Below, piece by piece: positions 1 to 12,320 of a stretch of 64,000 nt of DNA; position 1 is the first letter of the stretch; the number at the start of each line of letters is the position of its first letter. The stretch lies in assembly GCA_933228675.1 (NCBI GenBank), contig OW121740.1, positions 156,291,828-156,355,827 of the forward strand. The letters run 5' to 3'. This DNA is from Stomorhina lunata. Taxonomy: Eukaryota > Arthropoda > Insecta > Diptera > Rhiniidae. Position numbers and translations under genes: made by a program. The notes below the pieces were generated by a model. It saw nothing but the letters and a program-made list of their open reading frames with translations. It was not told the DNA's origin and ran no database searches.

Positions 1-740
1 TTAATATAAACAATTTTTATTTTTAGATCCAAAATCATGTGAAAATAACTTTGTTTTTCCTTGCTTTTTTTTTGCTTTGTTGTAATTTTTGAAAAAATAT
101 TTTTATACGATTTTTTGTAATTATTTTAAAACTTTTTTAAAATTATTTTAAAACTTAAGCAATTTAAATCTTCTTTTTTGTATAAGTTTTTACATAAGAT
201 TGACTCTTACTTACTTAAATGTTACAACCTGTTAAGGTCAAAGTCCGAGCATATTTTAGAATTCCATGGATTTCGATCTTGTGCGAATATTCTCCAATTT
301 TATAGGCCAAGCTTTGAAAAATGTTCCTCTACTTGGTCTTTCTATCGAAGTTTCGGCCATCCTCCTCTAATATTAGGTAGTGGGACATTTCAATTCTAAT
401 TTTATCCTCTTCATTGTATTTTTTTCAAGAGATGGTTACTAGCCCGTAATCCTAACCCATTTTTATCGATCTTATGGGACAACTCTCGGAACATACCATG
501 AGGAGGTGTGTGTCCACAGTTGAGATGAAGGATGACCCAGATAAGTTGGGCTTACCAAGTTAAGACCAATTAGAATCGTGTTTGGTATTCAACATCACCT
601 ACATAATCAAAATTGACTCATGATGGTATTTTTTCATTAACGTGAGTTAGTTTTACAAATTTTTTTTACAGAAGATAATATTTAAGTTCTTAAAATTCAA
701 AAATCATTTAAAAAGACTATTTTAATAAAAAAAAAAACTA
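1..740. other. AT-rich sequence without a recognisable gene
   Basis: This stretch holds no open reading frame that looks coding and no tandem array. The segment from about 430 to 620 is less AT-rich than its surroundings but gives no recognisable protein in any frame. It is most likely intron or intergenic DNA. Confidence 0.5.
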
Positions 741-990
741 AAAAAAATTGTTGCCCTTGGTGGGATTTGAACCGGGGCCATTCACTTTAAATTACCATCT
801 TAATTACAAATAAGTACTTCTGTAATAACTTATTATTTATTCGGATGGTATGTTGTAGTCGTTACAAGGTAACCAGTTATCAGAGTACTTGCCATTACCA
901 AAGTTTTGCTGGGTTCTAATATGAAAAAAAAAACTAAGTAAATTTGATAATATTTTGACGAAATTCAGCTATTTAGTACTTACAGGTCGT
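740..990 (-). repeat. possible tRNA-derived SINE fragment
   Basis: On the minus strand, positions 773-763 read GGTTCAAATCC, which matches the RNA polymerase III B box consensus. It is followed by a CCCACC stretch as in tRNA-derived SINEs. No clear A box or cloverleaf can be drawn: the expected T-arm stem does not pair. A decayed SINE head is the best guess. It could also be a chance match, since only the B box is convincing. Confidence 0.25.
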
Positions 991-1711
991 AGAATTGTAA
1001 ATTATATCTTACTTTGGATTTTTTTTATTCTAAAGTAAAAGAATCAGGTATTTTGCAAATTTGGGCGGTCCATGGGCACTTTTTCCCCCTATCCAATTGA
1101 CCTCAAATTTTTAAGGGATTATTTTTTTAGCATTTCGAACAAATCTGGGGCTTGGTCGCATACAAATTCCAACTTGGAAAAACAACTGGCACTCTTATGT
1201 ACATGTTATTACTTTTCTGACTCCAAATAATACATAATGTGACAATTAGAACTTTATGCACTACCTTTGGTTAAAAAGGTAATGCATTGTGTTTTAAACT
1301 CTGTCTTAACATTGGAACACATCTGATTTATGAAACCTAATATACGTAAAAGTAATGTCTAATTACTTTACTTACCCTGAGTAATGCAAGTTGTGGCAGT
1401 TAACAGGTATCGTTTATGATAACACCTTTAGCATCCCATTTCCGTATACAGTAAAATTGTATCACAAGAAGAGATGATATATATTGATTCTCTTCCTATC
1501 GATGTTGGTCCTTATTTCCTTGGTGGCATAAAATATGCCTTAAACTACAGGGCTCATCCACATCTAGATGTAACTCTTCATATATGAGTTTAAATATTTG
1601 ATAAAGTTCACACATCTCATTACCAGCAAACAATAAGAATAATGTGTCTGTAAAGGGAATTTATCAAATGGGATTAGTTTTGGTTTTATTTTGAAAGTTT
1701 TCGAAAAAAAA
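991..1711. other. AT-rich sequence, possible dispersed-repeat fragments
   Basis: No coding sequence is seen. Positions 1065-1095 read like the 'gggcggt...ggcactttttccccc' phrase typical of the fly dispersed family seen at 13.05-14.93 kb, which suggests a decayed fragment. The rest is unassigned. Confidence 0.35.
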
Positions 1712-2538
1712 TGTTCCGAATAAAATAGGCATTGACTTTTTTAGTCAAAAGTTATTCATAATGCAGTAAATATTTTTTTGTTAACACATTAGCTTTTATA
1801 GATCTGTGGCTTGGTGCTAAAAGGGCCAATGTCAATTGTTTGCCTTTTTGAGTTAATCTCTTCTTTACCCTCTTTCATTTGACTCCAATAGCTAATCTCT
1901 AACTTAACTTAGAAAAGATTTATAGGGGGTTTTCAGGGCCATGTTACTATGAGTTTATATGAAAAATGAAAACTTTGAATCAAATTTTCTAAAAACTACT
2001 TTTTTGATATTAACCCTTTTAGCACCATGTCACAGAGGTATGTTAGATACTGTTATTTTAAAACTAATTAATTTGCAATTGTTATTAATTTCAATTGCTA
2101 AAGATGATGCACTTAAATACATTGATTTATGTTATGGTCCCACAAAAAAGAGTGTATACCGCTTTTACTCTAATTCGGAAACAACGAATGGAGACGATTA
2201 TCCAATGAGAGAAAGCTAAGGCACACACACGTGCTAATGTAATTTATATTTGTTTGTGAGTTTATGTGTTTTTCATTGATCTTTATCCACTTAAATTTCA
2301 TTTTTAACAGGAAAGGTATGCCAGAACATGTCCGTTTTCAAGCGTAGGTGGAGTACGCCCCCAAAAAACCTGACAGAAGCGACCTTAATGAAAGGACTTT
2401 CAAAAAAAATCTATAATTCTATAAATTCCGAATAACAAAGCGACATTTTAATGTTAAATTTACAATAGCCAATAAATTTTCATACTGTGAACAGTTTTTT
2501 TATCATGCTTAATGCAACTACAAATTTTATTCGGAACA
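1712..2538. mobile_element. short element with 15-bp perfect terminal inverted repeats
   Basis: TGTTCCGAATAAAAT at 1712-1726 is matched exactly in inverted orientation at 2524-2538. The 827-bp interval between them carries no intact transposase, so this would be a non-autonomous DNA transposon or MITE-like element. No target-site duplication can be fixed because the left flank is a run of A. It contains dispersed segment R1 (about 2105-2300), also found at 8.5 and 15.2 kb. Those other copies lack these termini, so either the termini were lost there or R1 is an independent unit. Confidence 0.4.
2105..2300 (+). repeat. dispersed segment R1 (copy 1 of 3)
   Basis: This segment shares a core with two others in the window, near 8462-8660 (inverted) and 15150-15370. 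Shared stretches include CACTTAAATACATTGATTT (also in copy 2), a GGAGACGATTAT-like stretch, GAAAGCTAAGGCACACACAC and a following GTTTATGTGTTTTTCATT. Copies are roughly 80% alike by eye. A satellite array lies 3' of the core in all three. The function and the parent element are unknown. Confidence 0.6.
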
Positions 2539-2924
2539 CTCTTTGTTTGTCGTTTTTTAGTTACTCTATGTCTGTTTCTCTAACAGTCTTGGATTATGTT
2601 CGTTTTGTCTGTAAATATTTTCCACATTTTAAGAAAAAAGGAAAAAAAAACTAAAAATGATCCTAGACAAAATTATTTTATAATTGAAATTTATCCAAAA
2701 GTTATAGTAAAAGTGGTTAAAATATTATAATTGTTTTAAATGGAAAACTACGAGATGTTGAACTTGACGGAAAGGGAGAAGAATATTAAGTGGAACTGTT
2801 TTCTTAAATTTGAAGAAATATATAAATGGTAAAAGTCTTTAATTGGGAAATGCTGAATATCTTATAAAAATAATAATAAATAAAAATAAATAAATAAAAA
2901 TAATAATAATAATTTCCTAACAAA
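2539..2924. other. AT-rich transition sequence before the satellite
   Basis: No gene is seen. A short (AAT/AAAT)n low-complexity run at about 2865-2920 leads into the 31-bp satellite. Confidence 0.5.
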
Positions 2925-5530
2925 ATAAAAAAAATTCAAAAATTTCTATAAAAATTAAGAATTTTTGAAAAATTTTCTATCAAAATAAGAAATTTATGAA
3001 AAATTTCTTATATAAAAAAAAAAAATGTTGAAAAATTTCGTATAAAAATAAGAAATTTAAAAAAAAAATTCCTATGAAAATAAAAAATTTCCTATAAAAA
3101 TAAAAAATTTCCTATAAAAATAAAAAATTTCCTATAAAAATAAAAAATTTTCTACAAAAATAAGAAATTTTTGAAAATTTATCTACAAAATAATAAGAAA
3201 TTTTTGAAAAATTTTCTATAAAAATAAGAAATTTTTCAAAATGTTCCTCTAAATATAAGAAATTTTTGAAAAATTTCTTATAAAAAGTAGAAACTTTCAA
3301 AAGATTTTTTATAAAAATAAGACATTTTTGAAAAATTTCCTATAAAAATGAGACACTTTTGAAAAATTTCCTATAAAAATAAAAAAATTTTTGCAATAGT
3401 CCTCTAAAAAATAGAAATTTTTGAAAAATTTCCTATAAAAAAAAGAATTTTTAAAAAACTTAAAAAAAAAGATTTTCTTTTTAAATTTTCCTGTAAAAAT
3501 AAGAAATGTTTAAAATATTTCCTATAAAAATATGACATGTTTGAAAAATTTGCTATAAAAATAAGAAAAAGAAATTTTTGAAAAATTTCCTAGTAAAATA
3601 AGAAGTTTTTGAAAAATTTCCTATTAAAATAACATTTTTTTTTAAATTTCCTATAAAAATAATAAATTTTTGAAAAACTTCCTATAAAAATAAGAAAAAT
3701 TTCTTATAGAAATAAGAATTTTTTAGAAAATTTCCTATAAAAATAAAAAAAATTGAAAAATTTTCTTATAAAAATAAGAAATTTTTTAAAAATTTCTATA
3801 CAAACAAAAAAATTTTGAAAAATTTCGCATAAAATTAAAAAATTTTTGAAAAATTTCCCATAAGAACAAGTAATTTTTAAAAAATTTCCTATAAAAATAA
3901 CGAATTTTGGAAAAATTTCCTATAAAACTAAGAAATTTTTGAAAAATTTTCTATGAAAAGAAGAAATTTTTGAAAAATTTCCTATAAAAATAGGAAAATT
4001 TTGAAACATTTTTTGAAAAAACAAGAAATTCTTGAAAAAGTTTTTATAAAAATTTTCCTATAAAAATAAGAAATTTCTGAAAAATTTCCTTTAACAATAA
4101 CGAATTTTTGAAAAATTTCCTATAAAAATAAGAAATTTTTGAAAAAATTTCTATAAAAATTAAAAATTTTTGAAAAATTTCCTGTAAAAATAAGAAATAT
4201 TTGACAAATTTTTGAACAATTTCCTATAAAAATAGGAAATTTTTGAAAAATTTCCTATAAAAATAAGACATTTTTGAAAAATTTCCTATAAAAATAAGAA
4301 ATTTTTGAAAAATTTCTATAAAAACAAGAAATTTTTGAAAAAATTTCTATAAAAATAAGAAATTTTAAAAAAATTTCCTAAAAATAAGACATTTTTGAAA
4401 AATTTACTATAAAAATAAGAAATTTTTGAAAAATTTCCTATAAAAATAAAAAAAAAAAATTTAATTTCCTATAAAAATAAGAAATTTTTGAAAATTTCCT
4501 ATAGAAAAAGAAATTTTTGAGAAATTTCCTAGTAAAATAAGAAGTTTTTGAAAAATTTCCTATTAAAATAACATTTTTTTTTAAATTTCCTATAAAAATA
4601 ATAATTTTTTGAAAAACTTCCTATAAAAATAAGAAAAATTTCTTATAGAAATAAGAAATTTTTGGAAAATTTCCTATAAAAATAAAAAAAATTGAAAAAT
4701 TTTCTTATAAAAATAAGAAATTTTTTAAAAATTTCTATAAAAACAAAAAAATTTTGAAAAATTTCGCATAAAATTAAAAAATTTTTGAAAAATTTCCCAT
4801 AAGAACAAGTAATTTCCTATAAAACTAAGAAATTTTTGAAAAATTTCCTATAAAACTAAGAAATTTTTGAAAAATTTTCTATGAAAAGAAGAAATTTTTG
4901 AAAAATTTCCTATAAAAATAGGAAAATTTTGAAACATTTTTTGAAAAAACAAGAAATTCTTGAAAAAGTTTTTATAAAAATTAGATTTTTGAAAATTTTC
5001 CTATAAAAATAAGAAATTTCTGAAAAATTTCCTTTAACAATAACGAATTTTTGAAAAATTTCCTATAAAAATAAGAAATTTTTGAAAAAATTTCTATAAA
5101 AATTAAAAATTTTTGAAAAATTTCCTGTAAAAATAAGAAATATTTGACAAATTTTTGAACAATTTCCTATAAAAATAGGAAATTTTTGAAAAATTTCCTA
5201 TAAATATAAGAAATCTTTGAAAAATTTCCTATAAAAATAAGAAATTTTTGAAAAATTTCCTATAAAAATAAGAAATTTTTGAAAAATTTCCTATAAAAAT
5301 AAAAAATTTTGAAAAATTTCCTATAAAAATAAGAAATTTTTGAAAAATTTCCTATAAAAATAAGAAATTTTTGAAAAATTTCCTATAAAAATAAGAAATT
5401 TTTGAAAAATTTCCTATAAAAATAAGAAATTTTTGAAAAATTTCCTATAGAAATAGAAATTTTTGAAAAATTTCCTAAAAAAATAAGAAATTTTTGAAAA
5501 ATTTCCTATAAAAATAAGAAATTTTTGAAA
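2925..5530. repeat. alpha satellite array A (31-bp unit)
   Basis: Tandem units run cctataaaaataagaaatt + tttgaaaaattt, 31 bp per unit, about 80 copies with many point changes and indels. The last part (about 5210-5530) is the most regular. Units with a diagnostic G (ataggaaa) appear at about 4229 and 5171. A block of roughly 700 bp is present twice, at about 3565-4260 and 4505-5205, offset by about 940 bp. Any reading frame through it is an artefact of composition. Confidence 0.92.
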
Positions 5531-6475
5531 ATTTTTGCTGTTGAAGCAATAAATCCCCTCAACATCCCGCTCTTTTCTGTTAATTAAGTTCCGTTGTGAT
5601 GTCATTGATGTCATTTTATTACAGGTCGACGACGTCATCGTCGACATCGTTCAACATTTGTTGACTGTCGAAAAACATAATTTATCTCAACTATTAAAAG
5701 TTAACAAACGAGTCAAAGATAAACATTACAAAATACAAAAATTCAAACAAATAAAAAGAAGATTCTTTCAACTGTTTAACATCTATTAAACAAATAAAAG
5801 TTAGGAGGAAAGCATTTTTTAAATTCCTCATGGAAAATTTATCAAATTAAACTTGTTAACAAAAAAATGTATGGAAAATGTTAAGACAGCAACAGAAAAT
5901 CAGAGAAAAACTATAAAAAAAAAACAGAAAACGAAAAACAGCAAATGCGCATTAAAAGTTCAAATGAAATTCATCACCAAGAACAAAAAAAAAAAAAAAT
6001 CGTAAAAAATAGTCACAAAAAATAAACAAAACTACAACAAATTGAAAAAGATGATGCGGACGACGATGGCCATGGCCATGATACTCATAGAGTTTAAGAA
6101 TGTTTTGACCATGGACATCAGGTATAAGTTTAACTAAAGAAGCTGAAGCAGAAGATGATGATGGGGGCGATGGTGGTGTTTGTGAGGATATAGTGGTAGT
6201 ATTCGTTTGTTTTGGTAGTAAAAGAAGAAATAGTGGTAGGAGAAGAAGAGCTATGGCTTGTAATAGACACAACAATTTACAAATAAACATCCTTAACCTG
6301 TATTTGCAATCATGTAGAATTAAATAAACTTGCAACAAAAACAGATACATTCCAAATACACTCATATGAGCATACATTCGCTTTTTTGATACAAAAGAAA
6401 AAAAACTTAGCAAAATGACTTTAACTATGGCACTGGGCAACAAAATTAAATTTTTGTCATGAAATTTACAGTTTT
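5531..6475. other. non-satellite island between arrays A and B
   Basis: This is single-copy-looking sequence with GAT/GAC-rich stretches (about 6048-6070 and 6150-6180). The minus strand is open for 163 codons (6443-5952), giving a hydrophobic, leucine- and serine-rich peptide that resembles a signal or membrane segment. It is derived from poly-pyrimidine-like sequence and I do not recognise it. No splice-bounded exon stands out. Confidence 0.4.
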
Positions 6476-8360
6476 TACAACCAAGAATTTTCTATTGAAA
6501 AAATTTTTATAACCGAAAATTTTTTTTAGAAAGTTATTATAACGAAAAATTTTCTATAGAAAAATATTTTATAACGCAAAATTTTATATAGAAAATTTTT
6601 TATAATGAAAAATTTTCTATAGAAATTTTTATAACGAAAAATTTTATATAAAAATTTTTTATAACAAACAATTTTAAATAAAAAAATTTTTATAGCGAAA
6701 AATTTTCTATAGAAAATACTTTTTATAACGAAAAAGTTTTTACAGAAAAAATTTTCAAAATAAAAAATTGTCTATAGAAAAATGTTTTATAGCGAAAAAT
6801 TGCTCATAACGAAAAATTTTCTATAGAAAAATTTTTTATAACGAAAAATTTTCTATAGAAAAATTTTTTAAAACGAAAAATTTTCTATAGAAAAATTTTT
6901 TATAACGAAAAATTTTCTATATAAAACATTTTTTATAAAGAAAAATTTTCTACAGAAAAAATGTTTAAAACTAAAAATTTTCTATAGAAAAATGTTTTAT
7001 AACGAAACATTTTGTACAGAAAAATTTTTGTAACGAAAAATTTTCTATAAAAAAATTTTTGTAACGAAAAATTTTCCTAAAAAAAATGTTTGCAACAAAA
7101 AATTTTCTATACAAATATTTTTTGTAACGAAAAATTTTCTATAGAATTTTTTTTTTATAATAAAAGATTTTCTATAGGAACTTTTATATAACAATTTTTT
7201 ATATAACAATTTTTTTATAATGACTAGTTTTCTATAGAAAAAAAAATTAAGACGAAAAATGTTTTTTAGAAATATATTTTGTAACGAAAAGTTTTCTTTA
7301 GAAAATTTTTTAAAACGAAAAATTTTTTATAACGAAAAATTTTCCATAGAAAAATTTTTTATAACAAAAAATTTTCTATAGAAACATTTTTATTTATAAC
7401 GAAAAATTTTAACTAAAAATTTTTTATAAAGAAGAATTTTTGTATAGAAAATTTTTTTATAACAAAAAATTTTTTTAAATCAAAAAATTTCTTATAGAAA
7501 AATTTTTTATAATGAACAATTTTCTATAGAAAATTTTTTTATATCGAAAAGATTTTTTAGAACGAAAATTTCTATAGAAATTTTTTTATAAAATTTTTCT
7601 TTATAAAATTTTTTTATAGCCAAAAATTTTCTAAAGAAAAATTTTCTATAGAAAAATTTTTTTATTAACGAAAAATTTTCGATAGTATAATTTTTTATAA
7701 CGAAAAATTTTCTATAGAAAAACAACGAATAACGAAAACTGTTCTATACAAAAATTTTTTGTAACGAAAGCTTTTGTATACAAAAATTTTTTATAACGAA
7801 AACTTTTCTATCGATAAATTATTTATAACGAAAAATTTTCTAAAGACAAGTTTTGTATAACCAAAAATTTTCTTTAGAAAAAAATTTTGTAATGAAAAAT
7901 TTACTATAGAAGATAAAAAATTTTTCAAAAATGTTTCTATAGAAAATTTTTTAAAATGAAACTTTCTAAACAAACATTTTTTATAACGAAAAAGTTTCTA
8001 TAGAAACATTTTTTATAACGAAATATTTAGAAAAAATTTTCTATAGAAAAACTTTTTAAGCAAAAAATTTTCTATTGAAAAACTATCAATAGTAAAATTT
8101 TTTATAACGAAAAATTTTCTATAATAATTTTTTTTTGTAACGAAAAATTTTCTATAGAAAAATTTTTTGTAACGAACAATTTTCTATAGAAATTTTTTTT
8201 GTAACGAAAAATTTTCTATAGAAAAATTTTTTGTAACGAAACATTTTCTATAGAAAAATTTTTTGTAATGAAAAATTTTTGGTAAAAAAATTTTTTGTAA
8301 CGAAAAATTTTCTGTTAAAAAACGAAAAATTTTCTATACAAAAATTTTTTTTAAAACGAT
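6476..8360. repeat. beta satellite array B (about 32-bp unit)
   Basis: Units read aacgaaaaattttctataga + aaaattttttat, about 32 bp, roughly 58 copies, heavily diverged, with the TAT/TGT dinucleotide before AACG alternating between blocks. The core ttttctatagaaaaattttt is shared with arrays C, D, E and I. Confidence 0.9.
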
Positions 8361-8461
8361 TAAATGAAATTGATTTTGTTATCAACGAATACCATACGAG
8401 CAAATTCAATGAATTTCTGTTGTTTAATATAAAGATTCAATTTTGTTTTTGCTAAAAGTGA

Positions 8462-8660
8462 AATTAAATTTGAAAAAGAATAATGAAAAGCCCATAAACG
8501 CACAAACAAACATGCATTTAATGAGCACGTGTGCGTGCCTTAGCTTTCTTTCATTGGATAATTGTCTCTATTAGTTGTTTCCGAATTAGATTATGGGACT
8601 TTTCAAAACGACCATATGGCAAATCAATGTATTTAAGTGCAACATCTTTATATTATAGAA
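8462..8660 (-). repeat. dispersed segment R (copy 2 of 3, inverted)
   Basis: On the minus strand this repeats the core of 2105-2300 and 15150-15370. With 15.2 kb it also shares a stretch that would read WDFSKRP-GK-MY in one frame, so the parent element may once have been coding. In its own orientation the satellite (array B) again lies on its 3' side. Confidence 0.6.
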
Positions 8661-9499
8661 TATTTGCTATCACTATAGCCACTAATTGTATTTCTATAGT
8701 TTTGTTTCCTAGTGTAGCTAACACCAGCAGTAATAAAAGCAACAAAATCCAAAACAAAGTACTAAAAACGCACAATGACCGCGTAAGGAAACTTGTCGGT
8801 CGTAGTAAATACGACTACAATGGTAGTAAATAAGAAGAAGAATAACAAGAAGTACGTTGCACCACTTGTGGCCTGTTCTTTATGGTCTTAGTTGTTGTCT
8901 GCCAACAAAGGCTACAAACATATTAACGTTAGCCTTACAAAAAAAGTATCTGCTCCTTAGCTTAGAGAGACTTTTGTTTATGGTGCTAGTGTTGGTGGTG
9001 GCTTCAACAAATCCGTCAGTATCTATTACCAGCTTTAATTGAATTTCATACACGATGTTACCAAAGCTCTGCAAAAAATCAGACAAAAAAAAAAACAACC
9101 TCAACAAACTGATAAAACAAAACTGCAAGATACAGAAAACAAATCCCGATATAATAGCAGCTGAGGAATGAAGTAAGAAATAAAAAACTGCTACTTTATA
9201 GCGAAACAGAAATTTTGCGAATTCTAAGGTTTTTTGTTAACTTTTTAACAGAATTTGGCTTTTTTCAGTTTTAGAAAAAAAGGAAGATTTTCCTGTTTTA
9301 AGGATTTGATTTGATGATGGTGAGTTTTAAGAATGGATTATTTGCTTAGATGTTTCGATTAAAAAGGAAATTGAATTGCGGTTTTTACAAGGGATTAGAA
9401 AACATTAAAAAGGTAGATTCGAAATTGGAAATTTTGGTAAATTTTTTTTTTATTTTTTCAAAAATAAAATAAAAAATAAAAACAAAAATAAAATAAAAA
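8661..9499. other. non-satellite island between arrays B and C
   Basis: Open frames of 61-100 codons occur on both strands (8531-8833 plus, 8857-9042 plus, 9128-8880 minus). None resembles a known family and they overlap each other. The island ends in an A/AT-rich low-complexity run (9440-9505). No gene is called. Confidence 0.4.
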
Positions 9500-11090
9500 A
9501 TAAAACTATAGAAAAATCTTTTTATCGAAAATTCTTCACTAGAAAAATTTTTTTATCGAAAATTTTTCTTTAGAAAATTTTTTTTTTCGAAAATTTTTCT
9601 CTAGAAAAATTTTTTTATCGAAAATTTTTCTATAGAAAAATTTTTCTATTTTTTTTCTATTTTTTTTTTATCGAAAATTTTTCTATAGAAAAATTTTTCT
9701 ATCGAAAATTTTTCTATAGAAAAATTTTTCTATCGAAAATTTTTCTATAGAAAAATTTTTCTATCGAAAATTTTTCTATCGAATATTTTTCTATCGAAAA
9801 TTTTTCTATAAAAAAATTTTTCTATCGAAAATTTTTCTATAGAAAATTTTTCTATAGAAAAAATTTTTCTATCGAAAATTTTTCTATAGAAAAATTTTTC
9901 AATCGAAAATTTTTCTATAGAAAAATTTTTCTATCGAAAATTTTTCTATAGAAAAATTTTTCTATCGAAAATTTTTCTATAGAAAAATTTTTCTATCGAA
10001 AATTTTTCTATAGAAAAATTTTTCTATAGAAAATTTTTCTATAGAAAAATTTTTCTATCGAAAATTTTTCTATAGAAAAATTTTTGTATCGAAAATTTTT
10101 CTATAGAAAAATTTTTCTATCGAAAATTTTTCTACAGAAAAATTTCTTTATCGAAAATTTTTCTATGGAAAATTTTTCTATAGAAAATTTTTCTATAGAA
10201 AATTTTTCTATAGAAAATTTTTCTATAGAAAAATTTTTCTATCGAAAATTTTTCTATAGAAAAATTTTTCTATCGAAAATTTTTCTACAGAAAAATTTTT
10301 CTATCGAAAATTTTTCTATAGAAAAATTTTTCTATCGAAAATTTTTCTATAGAAAAATTTTTCTATCGAAAATTTTTCTATAAAAAAATTTTTCTATCGA
10401 AAATTTTTCTATAGAAAATTTTTCTATAGAAAATTTTTCTATAGAAAATTTTTCTATAGAAAATTTTTCTATAGAAAATTTTTCTATAGAAAATTTTTCT
10501 ATAGAAAATTTTTCTATAGAAAAAATTTTTCTATCGAAAATTTTTCTATAGAAAAATTTTTCTATCGAAAATTTTTCTATAGAAAAATTTTTCTATCGAA
10601 AATTTTTCTATAGAAAAATTTTTCTATCGAAAATTTTTCTATAGAAAAATTTTTCTATCGAAAATTTTTCTATAGAAAAATTTTTCTATCGAAAATTTTT
10701 CTATAGAAAAATTTTTCTATCGAAAATTTTTCTATAGAAAAATTTTTCTATCGAAAATTTTTCTATAGAAAAATTTTTCTATCGAAAATTTTTCTATAGA
10801 AAAATTTTTCTATCGAAAATTTTTCTATAGAAAAATTTTTCTATCGAAAATTTTTCTATAGAAAAATTTTTCTATCGAAAATTTTTCTATAGAAAAATTT
10901 TTCTATCGAAAATTTTTCTATAGAAAAATTTTTCTATCGAAAATTTTTCTATAGAAAAACTTTTCTATCGAAAATTTTTCTATAGAAAAATTTTTCTATC
11001 GAAAATTTTTCTATAGAAAAATTTTTCTATCGAAAATTTTTCTATAGAAAAATTTTTCTATAGAAAAATTTTTCTATAGAAAATTCTTTT
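9500..11090. repeat. beta satellite array C (31-bp dimer of 15- and 16-bp halves)
   Basis: The main unit is ctatcgaaaattttt followed by ctatagaaaaattttt, 15 + 16 = 31 bp, about 50 copies, very regular from 9670 to 11060. Two patches, about 10163-10230 and 10400-10525, consist only of the 15-bp half ctatagaaaattttt repeated in tandem. They show that the 31-bp unit is a dimer. Confidence 0.95.
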
Positions 11091-11744
11091 ATCGAAATTT
11101 TTTCATTTAAAAAAATCTTTCAATAGAAAATTTTTCGTTTTAAAAAATTTTTCAATAGAAAATTTTTCGTTTTAAAATTTTTTTTCTTTACAAATTTTTT
11201 GTTTAAATTTTTTTTCTATAGAAAATTTTTAATTTCAAAAATTTTTTCTATAGAAAATATTTCGTTTCAAAAATTGTTTCTATATAAAATTTTTCGTTTT
11301 AAAAATTTTTTCTATACAAAATTTTTCATCTTAGAAATTTTTTCTGAAGAAAATTTTTTAGTTTTAAAAATTTTTTCTATAGAAAATTTTTTGTTTTTAA
11401 AATTTTTTCTAAAGAAAATTTTTTTGTTTTCGTTATATTTTAATTTTTCTATAAAACTGTTTCGTTATAAAAAATCTTTCTATAGAAAATTTTTAGTCAT
11501 AAAAAATTGTTTCTTTAGAAAATTTTTCATTTAAAAAATTTTTTTCTGTATAAGATTTTTCGTTTTAAAAATTTTTTTCTGTAGAAAATTTTTCGTTTTA
11601 AAACTTTTTTCTATAGAAATTTTTTTTTATAGAAAATGTTTCGTTTTTAAGAATTTTTCTGTAGAAAAAAGTTTTATAGAAAAGTTTTGTTTTAAAAAAT
11701 TTTTCTATAGAAAAATTTTCGTTATAAAAAAAAAAATTTTTCTA
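11091..11744. repeat. degenerate beta satellite array D
   Basis: Diverged units of the type tttcgttttaaaaatttttt + ctatagaaaa, about 31-33 bp, continue from array C into array E. The 111-codon open frame here (11199-11534) is an artefact of the repeat. Confidence 0.85.
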
Positions 11745-12320
11745 TAGAAAAATTTTTTGGTCGAAAATTTTTCTATCGAAAAATTTTTTTGTCGAAAAAT
11801 TTTCTATAGAAAAATTTTTTTGTCGAAAATTTTTCTATAGAAAAATTTTTTTGTCGAAAATTTTTCTATAGAAAAATTTTTTTGTCGAAAATTTTTCTAT
11901 AGAAAAATTTTTTTGTCGAAAATTTTTCTAAAGAAAAATTTTTTTGTCGAAAATTTTTCTATAGAAAAATTTTTTTGTCGAAAATTTTTCTATAGAAACA
12001 TTTTTTTGTCGAAAATTTTTCTATAGAAAAATTTTTTTGTCGAAAATTTTTCTATAGAAAAATTTTTTTGTCGAAAATTTTTCTATAGAAAAATTTTTTT
12101 GTCGAAAATTTTTCTATAGAAAAATTTTTTTGTCGAAAATTTTTCTATAGAAAAAATTTTTTGTCGAAAATTTTCCTATAGAAAAATTTTTTTGTCGAAA
12201 ATTTTCCTATAGAAAAATTTTGTTGTCGAAAATTTTTCTATAGAAAAATTTTTTTGTCGAAAATTTTTCTATAGACAAATTTTTTTGTCGAAAATTTTTC
12301 CATAGAAAAATTTATTTATC
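11745..12320. repeat. beta satellite array E (31-bp unit, TTTTTTTGTCG variant)
   Basis: About 18 regular copies of ctatagaaaaattttttt + gtcgaaaattttt. It differs from array C mainly by replacement of CTATCG with TTGTCG, so it is a locally homogenised sub-variant. Confidence 0.93.

Noticed and set aside
763..773. Candidate tRNA gene on the minus strand
   Set aside because: Only the B box matches. The T-arm stem does not pair and no acceptor or anticodon arm can be drawn.
5952..6443. 163-codon hydrophobic minus-strand frame resembling a signal or membrane protein
   Set aside because: It arises from A/GAA-rich sequence on the plus strand, shows no family resemblance and has no splice or conservation support.
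8531..9128. Overlapping plus and minus frames of 61-100 codons
   Set aside because: Frames overlap on opposite strands, have no recognisable domain, and part of the sequence is the dispersed segment R.
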